Below the pieces are notes generated by a model. The model was not told the DNA's origin. It ran no database searches and was given only the letters and a program-made list of their open reading frames with translations. Source: CAMBDR01 sp046597185 (GTDB lineage: Bacteria > Pseudomonadota > Gammaproteobacteria > Burkholderiales > Burkholderiaceae_D). Taken from it: a DNA stretch of 12,398 nucleotides. How positions within the stretch are numbered: position 1 is the first letter of the stretch; every line of letters begins with the position of its first letter. The position numbers and the translations under genes are program-made. This document shows, piece by piece, positions 1 to 5,978 of this stretch. The DNA lies in contig JBKJLF010000506.1 of the NCBI GenBank assembly GCA_046597185.1, positions 1 to 12,398 of the forward strand. Reading direction: 5' to 3'.

Positions 1-133
1 AACACCCCGAATTATGAAATAATCACAGAATCGTGATTTTGTTCGCGAGGTTATCGTCCAAAATCTGTGTTATTTCACGCTAATCAGCTTGACTGTCTAC
101 TAGTCTGGCGTTTTGAACTTTTGCCCGATGCAG

Positions 134-451
134 TCAGGCGGCGACAGTATCAAGTGCAAGGGATGCGCGTTGTACCTTGGGTGCGCCAGCCTTGCGCGCT
201 TGCCACAGATCATAGGCGGCTTGCTGCGCTATCCACACATCGGCATTGCCGCCATTTTCCAACCCTAGCCAGCCTTCCAGGCGTAGCGCCATCTCTGGCG
301 AAATGGCGGCGCGGCCATTTAGCACACGCGACAAGGTGGCGCGGGTGACATTAAGTTGTGTTGCGGCTTGTGTTACGTTCAAGCCCAAGGCAGGAAGAAT
401 GTCTTCCCGCAAAGTTTCGCCGGGGTGCGGCGGGTTAAACATGCGTGTCAT
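134..451 (-). CDS. higA: HigA-family antitoxin, XRE-type DNA-binding protein
   Basis: Antitoxin of a type II toxin-antitoxin pair; in this family it binds and neutralises the HigB toxin and represses its own operon. The 105-residue protein opens with the family hallmark NPPHPGETLREDIL (residues 6-19). An XRE helix-turn-helix follows at about residues 26-46 (VTQAATQLNVTRATLSRVLNG), then a short helical tail. I chose the ATG at 451 because AAAGGA lies about 7 nt upstream and the protein then begins where HigA proteins normally do; a longer open frame to 535 would overlap the toxin gene. It lies 10 bp downstream of higB, the usual toxin-first order of higBA. Family assignment is firm; no function beyond the module can be read here. 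Confidence 0.93.
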   Translation of the reverse strand: MTRMFNPPHPGETLREDILPALGLNVTQAATQLNVTRATLSRVLNGRAAISPEMALRLEGWLGLENGGNADVWIAQQAAYDLWQARKAGAPKVQRASLALDTVAA

Positions 452-461
452 TTTAGTCCTT

Positions 462-740
462 TCAGTGATAATCCTGATAATCCACCAGTACCGCATCACC
501 ATCTTCAAATTTAAAGGTAATGCGCCAATTGCCATTCACCATGACAGAATAATGCCCCACCAAGTCACCAGAGAGCGCATGTAAGCGCCATCCGGGCACA
601 TTCATATCATCAAACGTTTTGGCAATGTCCAGTTTGACCAGTTGCCTACGTAAACGCGGCGCATGATGCGGCTGAATACCTTTTTTGTTGCCAGTCTCGA
701 AAAAGGTTTGCAAACCCTTGTGTCTGAATGTTTTTATCAT
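462..740 (-). CDS. higB: HigB-family toxin, RelE/ParE fold mRNA interferase
   Basis: Toxin of the higBA module. Family members are ribosome-dependent endoribonucleases that cleave mRNA during translation. The 92-residue protein matches the usual HigB length. It starts MIKTFRHKGLQTFFE and ends with the family block NWRITFKF (71-78) followed by VDYQDYH (86-92). I chose the ATG at 740: the frame remains open to 776, but those 12 extra codons would cover the promoter (TTGATA, 17 bp, TACAAT). The predicted transcription start falls about at the ATG and no Shine-Dalgarno is evident, so translation may be leaderless. It sits just downstream of an integrase remnant, consistent with an addiction module on a decayed mobile element. 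Confidence 0.92.
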   Translation of the reverse strand: MIKTFRHKGLQTFFETGNKKGIQPHHAPRLRRQLVKLDIAKTFDDMNVPGWRLHALSGDLVGHYSVMVNGNWRITFKFEDGDAVLVDYQDYH

Positions 741-747
741 GGTCTTT

Positions 748-776
748 ATTGTATAGCGTAACGTCTCACATATCAA
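748..776 (-). promoter_or_regulatory. Predicted sigma70 promoter of higBA
   Basis: On the minus strand, TTGATA (776-771) is followed after exactly 17 bp by TACAAT (753-748). The transcription start is expected at about 741-742, right at the higB ATG (740). The -35 box overlaps the TGA of the integrase remnant (773-775), so the toxin operon is fired from the tail of the recombinase gene. No clear HigA palindrome was found by eye. Confidence 0.7.
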
Positions 777-1410
777 GCACTAACGACGATTTTTAAACCC
801 GGCGCGGTTGGTACAAAATCAATTCCGGCCTGTTCCAAAATCCACGCCTCAATTTTCACATGCCACATGCGCAGCAAATCCAGCGGGCGGCGAATGTAAT
901 TCTGTTCACGCACACCTTGCGGCGCGCACCAGTGATAAGCAAGGCTTGAAGGTAGGCACTGATAACCGGGTTGCCCAATTGCCCGACAACGGCGAACCAC
1001 GGGCGCAATTGTTCGCGCTGCAATACGTCATTTTTGACATTGGCTTTCCCCAAGCTTTCGCGGGCTTTTTTGCTTTTTGCCGGGTTGCTTGTGATGATGT
1101 CGGCATAGGCCGGATTTGTAGCGCACCAGTTCAGGCAGGCTTTCAAGAGTCGCAAGGCCAAGTGGGCGTAGGTCGGGCGGGTTGCCAATTCCGAATGAAT
1201 CCATGTTTCCACCTTGGCGGGCGTTAAATCGGCCAAACGAACCGCGGCCAATTCTGCAAGCGGCCCCGGCTTGGTCGGCTTCGGGCTTCTGGTTCGCTTT
1301 TCGCCACCCAATTGAATGATTTTTACATGGTCGTCAAAATGGTGTTGTGACCATATAATTTGTACCCCATTTGTACCCCACTTATGAGTATGCAGATCAA
1401 CTTCGATCAA
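773..1410 (-). pseudogene. Degenerate tyrosine recombinase (phage/island integrase)
   Basis: Remnant of a site-specific tyrosine recombinase. One frame (about 1350 down to 922) carries the SAM-like core-binding domain: DDHVKIIQLGG, LAALRLADLT-like text, and then LQALLITGARR, the start of the catalytic domain with its first conserved Arg. The downstream part lies in another frame (about 905 to 776): QNYIRRPLDLLRMWH, then KIEAWILEQAGIDF, the C-terminus of the same family, including the nucleophilic Tyr of the NYIRRPL segment. In intact members roughly 110-130 residues, with the Lys, His-x-x-Arg and His/Trp active-site residues, separate these blocks; here they directly abut near 905-922. The N-terminus also lacks its usual start, and the frame opens only with a TTG at 1410. 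It is therefore inactive. It lies between higBA and a tRNA fragment. Confidence 0.85.
1358..1379. repeat. Tandem 11-bp direct repeat next to the integrase remnant
   Basis: Two perfect adjacent copies of ATTTGTACCCC (1358-1368 and 1369-1379). They sit at the 5' edge of the recognisable integrase sequence and about 125 bp from the tRNA fragment. Position and tandem direct arrangement suggest integrase arm-type binding sites, but this is inference. Confidence 0.6.
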
Positions 1411-1503
1411 TGCAACAAAATAGTTTTATCCATATAATAATTGATAAATAAGGGAATTAATGATTTTCTCGATGTTAATCAACGGAAATAAACCAGTGTT
1501 TTT

Positions 1504-1553
1504 GCTGATTCGTAATCAGTAGGTCTGAGGTTCGATTCCTCTCATCAGCACCA
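1504..1553 (+). other. 3' fragment of tRNA-Thr(CGT): probable attachment-site scar
   Basis: This 50-nt piece reads as the 3' two-thirds of a tRNA. The anticodon arm GCTGA/TCAGT surrounds loop TTCGTAA (1509-1515), with anticodon CGT at 1511-1513 (Thr, codon ACG). A 5-nt variable loop AGGTC follows, then a T arm with GTTCGATTC (1530-1538), the acceptor 3' strand CATCAGC (1543-1549), discriminator A and CCA (1551-1553). The D arm and 5' acceptor strand are absent upstream, so it cannot be a working tRNA. Many tyrosine integrases recombine into tRNA 3' halves and leave such a copy at the far end of the element. The orientation places the element to the left, with the intact tRNA beyond the window. 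Confidence 0.82.
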
Positions 1554-1572
1554 AGAAACTTTTTTAAATCAG

Positions 1573-1613
1573 AGGGTTGCCGTATTTTTGGGCAGCCCCT
1601 TTTGTTTTTTTGC
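1573..1613 (+). terminator. Rho-independent terminator after the tRNA fragment
   Basis: GGGTTGCC and GGCAGCCC form an 8-bp stem with one G-U pair around a short T-rich loop, followed by CTTTTGTTTTTTT. It starts about 20 nt after the CCA of the tRNA fragment, so it is probably the original terminator of the tRNA-Thr gene, left on the chromosome side of the scar. Confidence 0.75.
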
Positions 1614-1880
1614 ACTGATTTTCTTGTTGTTGAGATGTTGTTCAAGGGGGGGGGGGGGGCTGGCGATGAAACATTGCTGTTCAACCAAGTGATGACTATC
1701 GGCACTTCTACAAAAAATTGTTCTGTGGTAAGATTCGCCGTCAACAGAACGAATGGTTTGCTAACTTGCTTTGGCAGCCGCTTCCCGGCGTCTTCAATTT
1801 GCATTCTGCTTACGGTTGCCGCCAAGCTGTTTGACGATGTGTTAACCTTGATTAATGTAGAATAACCTGACAGGAATCCC
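1614..1880. other. Intergenic gap with a G14 homopolymer
   Basis: No convincing gene is visible on either strand. The notable element is an uninterrupted run of 14 G at 1646-1659, about 220 bp upstream of the exported-protein gene. TTGACG near 1830 and TAGAAT near 1857 are 21 bp apart, too far for a confident promoter. AGGA at 1872-1875 is the ribosome binding site of the next gene. Confidence 0.6.
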
Positions 1881-3626
1881 TTGAAAAAACTTGTAATTTG
1901 CATGACCCTTGCCCTTTCATCCATGGCCGCCGTGGCCGATGCGCAGGCGTGTAGTACCAATTGTTTTAACAAACGCTTTATTTATTTCGGCGGCAACTTT
2001 GTCAAGGCAGCTTCCACCGCTGACACCACGTTTGCCAAACTCAAGGAAGTGATCAAGACCGGTTCTGAGCTTGGCTACAACGGCATCATGCTCAATCCTG
2101 CCGGATCGGGTGCGTTCTCGACCACGGTCGGCAACATGGTGACGCCGTATTTCAATAACAACTTCAAGGAACTGGTGGCCTATGCCGCCAGCCTGAACAT
2201 GGAACTGATCCCGGTTGGCCTGACGCCGGAATCGATTACCTCAATCGATGCCAGCCTGATCGAAGCCATTCCCGTTAAAAACCGACCATTTGTGGTGGCG
2301 GGCGGGGTTGCCAGCGCCAGCGGCAGCGACGCTGCGCCACTGACCGACTTTGAAGTCAGCAATGGCGGCTGGGACTTGTGGGATGGCATTACGCTTGATG
2401 CCACCGTGGGCCACAGCGGCAAGAACTCCGTCAAGTTTGACCAGAGCCGCAAACTGGATAGAATGCGCATGCATCGCGCCATCAGCAATTTGCAGCCGTT
2501 TACGGCGTACCGCATGTCGTTTTGGATCAAGACCAGCGATTTCGATGCGCCGCTGACCCTGCAGATACTTGATGGCCAGGCGGCCAACCCGGTTTACCGC
2601 AATGCTTCCAACGCGCTGGGGCTGGGCACCGATGCCAACGGCAAATTCAATGCCGCAGGCAATACGCTGGCGCTCAACCAGGACTGGAACCAATACACGG
2701 TCGATTTCAATACCCTGAACAACAGCACGGTTCACATCTATCTTGGCACCTGGAATCTTGGCAGCGCTGGCCGTAACGGTGCGGCCTGGGTTGATGACGT
2801 GCGGGTCAAGGAAGTGGGCTTGAACCATGTGGTGAGGCGCGCTACGGTGCCGGTGGTGGTCACTTCGGAAAACGGCAGTGTTACCTATACTGAAAACACC
2901 GACTACACCGTTGGTGTTGAAGCGCTGGCGATCCCTGGCACTTCTGCCATCCGTAACGGTGACAGGCTCAACGTCAGTTGGGGCCAGTCGGCGCGCGGTA
3001 TGGCGTCTACCTGGGGCGCGCCCGCCAGTGCCTGCTACCCCGAATATTTTAGCAACAGCAAAAGTGTGGTCAACAATACCTTTGCCACCCTGCAAAGCAA
3101 GAAAAGCTTTTTCGTCTACTTTGACGAATGGCGCATCATGAACTGGGACAAGAAATGCACTTACAATTCGGCAGGTACTTATCTGGCCGAGACCTTCAAG
3201 GGTGTGCAGCAAGGCATTTACGAACTGAATCCGTCCGCCGAAGTGTATGTCTGGAATGACATGTTTGACCCGTACCACAATGCCAAAACCTCGTACTGGA
3301 TGGTCAACGGCGACCTGACTGGCGGCATTGCCGGGCTTGGCCCGAAAACCATTGTCGTCAACTGGAACGAAGCCGCAGACCAGCAAGTTAATTCGCTCAA
3401 GTACTTTTCCTGGAAAGGCTTTAAGCAATTGATCGCCCTGTACTATGACGACAATGCCACGCTCGACAAGACCAACAAATGGTTGACCAATCTGAGCGCA
3501 GCACAAGCGCAAAGCGTGACCGGGGTGGATGGTTTTGTCTACACCACATGGGCCGATAATAGCGGCTATGCGGACTTGAAGAAGGTGGCTGATTTGCTCA
3601 AGGCGAGCGGACGTTGGCCGAAGTAA
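1881..3626 (+). CDS. Exported glycoside-hydrolase-like barrel with inserted carbohydrate-binding jelly roll
   Basis: A 581-residue exported protein of unassigned function. The start is TTG at 1881, with AGGA 5 nt upstream (1872-1875); an in-frame ATG at 1902 would cut off the signal peptide's basic N-terminus. Residues 1-23 are a signal peptide (MKKLVICMTLAL..., probable cleavage after ADAQA). Residues 33-115 look like the first strands of a TIM barrel (FIYFGG, GYNGIMLNP, MELIPVGL). Residues 150-313 resemble a CBM4/9-type jelly roll (LTDFEVSNGGW, HSGKNSVKF, YRMSFWIKTSD, AAWVDDVRVKEV). A beta linker follows, then the second barrel half with acidic and aromatic motifs FDEW (414-417), WNDMFDP (458-464), NWNE (494-497), YYDD (521-524) and TTWADN (555-560). 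FDEW and WNDMF resemble the active-site strands of GH20-like hexosaminidases, but no family is proven. A polysaccharide substrate is an inference. The gene stands alone, followed by a hairpin. Confidence 0.8.
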   Translation: MKKLVICMTLALSSMAAVADAQACSTNCFNKRFIYFGGNFVKAASTADTTFAKLKEVIKTGSELGYNGIMLNPAGSGAFSTTVGNMVTPYFNNNFKELVAYAASLNMELIPVGLTPESITSIDASLIEAIPVKNRPFVVAGGVASASGSDAAPLTDFEVSNGGWDLWDGITLDATVGHSGKNSVKFDQSRKLDRMRMHRAISNLQPFTAYRMSFWIKTSDFDAPLTLQILDGQAANPVYRNASNALGLGTDANGKFNAAGNTLALNQDWNQYTVDFNTLNNSTVHIYLGTWNLGSAGRNGAAWVDDVRVKEVGLNHVVRRATVPVVVTSENGSVTYTENTDYTVGVEALAIPGTSAIRNGDRLNVSWGQSARGMASTWGAPASACYPEYFSNSKSVVNNTFATLQSKKSFFVYFDEWRIMNWDKKCTYNSAGTYLAETFKGVQQGIYELNPSAEVYVWNDMFDPYHNAKTSYWMVNGDLTGGIAGLGPKTIVVNWNEAADQQVNSLKYFSWKGFKQLIALYYDDNATLDKTNKWLTNLSAAQAQSVTGVDGFVYTTWADNSGYADLKKVADLLKASGRWPK

Positions 3627-3653
3627 AGCGTGATGCAATTTGAGGTTTGAACT

Positions 3654-3679
3654 GCACTGGCTCCGGTTGGAGCCAGTGC
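3654..3679. terminator. Perfect 11-bp hairpin between convergent units
   Basis: GCACTGGCTCC and GGAGCCAGTGC form a perfect 11-bp stem with a GGTT loop, 28 bp after the stop of the exported-protein gene. No long T run follows on either strand, so termination efficiency is uncertain. The position between convergent reading frames fits a transcription barrier. Confidence 0.6.
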
Positions 3680-3698
3680 TCATTGTATGGCGTGTCAT

Positions 3699-3938
3699 TT
3701 AAGGAATCACATTGCCGAAGTAGGTCGAAATTTCCGGCCAAATCTTCTTGATCGAGACCCCGGAATTCGGGCAGCCGCCCAGGTGGTGCAAGGCGATAGT
3801 CTTGTTCGTACTGCCTTCCAACACTGGCGAGCCTGAAGAACCGCCTATCGTGTCGCACATGTATTGGGTGTTCACGCCGTTCAAAGCCACATCGATTGCG
3901 CACAAACCGGTGGTATTAATGGTAAAAATATTTATTAT
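3699..3938 (-). pseudogene. C-terminal remnant of a trypsin-like (S1) serine protease
   Basis: An open frame of about 80 codons with no proper start; an in-frame TAA lies at 3939-3941. It encodes CAIDVALNGVNTQYMCDT, then GGSSGSPVLEG with the S1 nucleophile motif GxSGSP, and ends LHHLGGCPNSG...IWPEISTYFGNVIP. These are typical of the C-terminal part of exported trypsin-like endopeptidases. The His and Asp of the triad and the signal peptide are absent, and the adjacent DNA turns AT-rich without coding character, so this is a truncated gene. It converges with the exported barrel protein, and their stops are about 75 bp apart. Confidence 0.75.
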
Positions 3939-4266
3939 TTAAATAATATTGCTCTTCTGGTAGATGCGGTCATATCCATACGAAAATGCTGTTGTTTTTT
4001 TTAAAATGTAGGTTAAACGCAAACAGCACGCAAAAAAAGCGGCTGCCTTGTTGCCTTGCCTTGTCTCCTTCAGCCGGGCACCATAAAGTAATATTATATT
4101 TAAACAGAAGTGCTTGCAATGTTTTTCTGCTCTTATCTGAGATTGTTTTATGGAGATAAATTGACTATGGGAAATATTGCTGACTCATGGAATAATTCTC
4201 TGAGGATTTAGTCCATTATTTACTTGTCAATTTTCCTGGTCGTCGCGCGCAGGGCCTGGTAACGGT
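3939..4266. other. AT-rich gap, no convincing gene
   Basis: About 330 bp separating the protease remnant from the catalase-like gene. The sequence is markedly richer in A/T than its flanks. The longest suggestive frame is 4119-4211 (+), 30 codons from an ATG, ending GNIADSWNNSLRI; it has no recognisable ribosome binding site. Its end vaguely recalls the SPASM tail of radical SAM proteins, but it is too short to call. No terminator with a clear stem and T tract was found for the upstream minus-strand gene. Confidence 0.5.
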
Positions 4267-5274
4267 TTAAAAATCCCAACTGGTTGGCTCTTGAATTGCT
4301 ACCTTATTCTTTTCATGGCGAAATTTTGAAATGGCTTGGTACACCACCATGCGCGCACGGTTGATGCCGCCCAGCGGTCTGTGTTCTGCCGAACAACGCG
4401 CTGTGTTGAAGGAAATGTTTTCGCCAAATTCACGCTGTTTTTCACTGTCAAATTCCTGACGTGGAATTTTAATGCTGGCTACTTTGCGAAATGGTGAATC
4501 GACCTCCGACCATTGCACGCCGGGGTCTTCAATCGGCATGGCGTTGGCATCGGTTTGAAACTGTACGGCAAAATCGAAACGCACATCGCGCTCAGCCAGG
4601 GTTTTGGCCATGGCCAGGCGCAAGAAGTTGTAATCGGGATTATCGGGTATCGGCTCGGGTTCGTCAAAATAAGGAATCGCCGAATACTTGACCGCCCGCT
4701 TTCCCAGTAAATAGGGCGTGGAACTCCAATAACGCACCTGTAATGGGTTGGCAAAACTCTTCATCGATTTGAGCAAATTCCAATCCATGCGCCAATGCGT
4801 CAGGAAAAACCAGGCCAGGGCAAGTGGGCCGCCCGTCAAGCCTTTGATCAGGTCATCGAATTCTTGCACATCGCGTGCCATAAAAAAGCTGGAACTGATG
4901 AGGACAAAATCCATATTCGGGCTATCGGTTTCATCTGGCAGGAGCTTGGGGCCGGGCACGCCCATCACCTTGATCGCCATGCCACGGATGTCGGGCTTGA
5001 TATCCGGCTCCATCAGGTTTTGATTGGAAAAACGTATCCATGCCTGATAAGTGCCCGGATTCTTGAATAAGCCAATACGCAATTGCTCGGGCAAGTCTGG
5101 TTCGACGATGAACTCGGCTTTGACAATCCCATGCACCTTGGTATGCGCATCGCGCCGCATGATGCCGGTTGGATTTTCATTGATAATTTTTTTGATTTGG
5201 CGCTCGGTGAGGTTTTTGGTGGCTTGTGCCTCACCGGGTGGCGGGTATTCCTGCGCCAACTGCTTTTTGGTCAT
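4267..5274 (-). CDS. Catalase-superfamily haem protein (y4iL/SrpA-like)
   Basis: A 335-residue member of the catalase-like haem family, shorter than true catalases and without a signal peptide, so probably cytoplasmic. Recognisable landmarks are RRDAHTKVHG (40-49, distal His, probably His44), WIRFSNQN (79-86), NMDFVLISSSFFMARD (120-135, with the distal-side Asn120), YWSSTPYLLG (182-191, Tyr182 aligning with the proximal haem ligand), and GENISFNTARCSAEHRPLGGINRAR (from 284). Catalases read RLG where this has LLG, and the Arg four residues before the ligand Tyr is Leu here. A peroxidase-like rather than catalase activity is therefore possible, but that is inference. I chose ATG 5274, with AGGGAG 7 nt upstream, over an upstream TTG at 5301 with no ribosome binding site. 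The next gene upstream on the same strand ends about 98 bp away. Confidence 0.85.
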   Translation of the reverse strand: MTKKQLAQEYPPPGEAQATKNLTERQIKKIINENPTGIMRRDAHTKVHGIVKAEFIVEPDLPEQLRIGLFKNPGTYQAWIRFSNQNLMEPDIKPDIRGMAIKVMGVPGPKLLPDETDSPNMDFVLISSSFFMARDVQEFDDLIKGLTGGPLALAWFFLTHWRMDWNLLKSMKSFANPLQVRYWSSTPYLLGKRAVKYSAIPYFDEPEPIPDNPDYNFLRLAMAKTLAERDVRFDFAVQFQTDANAMPIEDPGVQWSEVDSPFRKVASIKIPRQEFDSEKQREFGENISFNTARCSAEHRPLGGINRARMVVYQAISKFRHEKNKVAIQEPTSWDF

Positions 5275-5372
5275 GTAAAAACTCCCTGATCTGGATGTCA
5301 AAATATGGCAGAAAAAGCGCTACGGATGCTTTGTCGATGCACTGGTAAAATCCTTCTGGCAAGGGCTGATGC

Positions 5373-5978
5373 TTATTCTTCTGCCTGCATGCGTAATAAT
5401 ACCGCAGGTACGTATAGCATGGTTTCTTTGTAGGGAGGAATTTGTTGCCCATGTTTGGCGACCGCGCCCGCACCGGCGTTGTAGGCAGCGATGGCAAGTG
5501 CAACATTACCCTGGTGTTGCTTGAGCAAATCTTTGAGATAACGAATACCCGCTTCCAGATTTTGCGCCACATTGTAGCGCTGGGTTACGCCGTAATGCCT
5601 TGCGGTGGCCGGCATGAGTTGCATTAAACCTGCCGCGCCCTTGTTCGACAGCGCTTGCGGGTTAAAGCGCGATTCAACCTCGATAATGGCTTGCACCAGT
5701 TTGCCATCGACCTCATGTTTTTGTGCCAGTTGTAAAATTAAAGGGCGCAGTGCCAGCGCGCGCTGTTTGGTGGTGGCGCTTTGGTGTAGCCTGTAATGAG
5801 CGGCGGATGTGGCGCTGTCGTCGCGTAAGTACAACACATAACTGGGGTCTAATGCCTGGCTGGCGAAGCGTTCCTGGCCGTCGCTGGATTGCGAGCGGTA
5901 AATGTCGGCCGCGCAACAAGGCAGGCAGAGCAGTAAGCCCAGCAAGAAGTCCAAGATTCGCAGCAGATAGCTAGCCAT
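5373..5978 (-). CDS. Exported lytic transglycosylase, SLT (GH23) domain
   Basis: A 201-residue periplasmic murein lytic transglycosylase. Such enzymes cleave the MurNAc-GlcNAc bond and form 1,6-anhydro ends. Residues 1-23 form a signal peptide with a long Leu-rich core ending PCCAA. Residues 24-70 resemble the short DUF4124-like segment seen before SLT domains (ADIYRSQSSDGQERFAS). The catalytic domain covers about 80-198: IIEVESRFNP (98-107) with catalytic Glu102, GAAGLMQLMPATA (114-126) and AYNAGAGAV (165-173). The start overlaps the stop of the upstream dehydrogenase gene by 8 bp, so the two are co-transcribed and probably translationally coupled. The dedicated target (for example a secretion or pilus apparatus) is not shown by the context. 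Confidence 0.92.
   Translation of the reverse strand: MASYLLRILDFLLGLLLCLPCCAADIYRSQSSDGQERFASQALDPSYVLYLRDDSATSAAHYRLHQSATTKQRALALRPLILQLAQKHEVDGKLVQAIIEVESRFNPQALSNKGAAGLMQLMPATARHYGVTQRYNVAQNLEAGIRYLKDLLKQHQGNVALAIAAYNAGAGAVAKHGQQIPPYKETMLYVPAVLLRMQAEE

Noticed and set aside
21..38. AATCAC-N6-GTGATT dyad downstream of higA as a terminator
   Set aside because: The stem is only 6 bp and AT-rich, without a T run on the minus strand, and it lies about 95 bp after the higA stop; too weak to call.
1504..1553. Functional tRNA gene
   Set aside because: The D arm and 5' acceptor strand complementary to CATCAGC are missing upstream, so no cloverleaf can form.
1602..1865. Plus-strand frame across the G14 tract
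   Set aside because: It encodes a GGGG run and otherwise low-complexity text without a family match or ribosome binding site; the frame would change with any slip in the tract.
1475..1972. Minus-strand frame with ADERNRTSDLLITNQ, 165 codons
   Set aside because: This peptide is the antisense reading of the tRNA fragment at 1504-1553, a well-known spurious protein. The rest has no family resemblance and overlaps the start of the exported-protein gene.
2241..3698. Long minus-strand frame of 485 codons opposite the exported-protein gene
   Set aside because: It is the antisense shadow of a gene with a clear signal peptide and domain pattern. The translation has no recognisable domain and the length follows from the GC-biased codons of the real gene.
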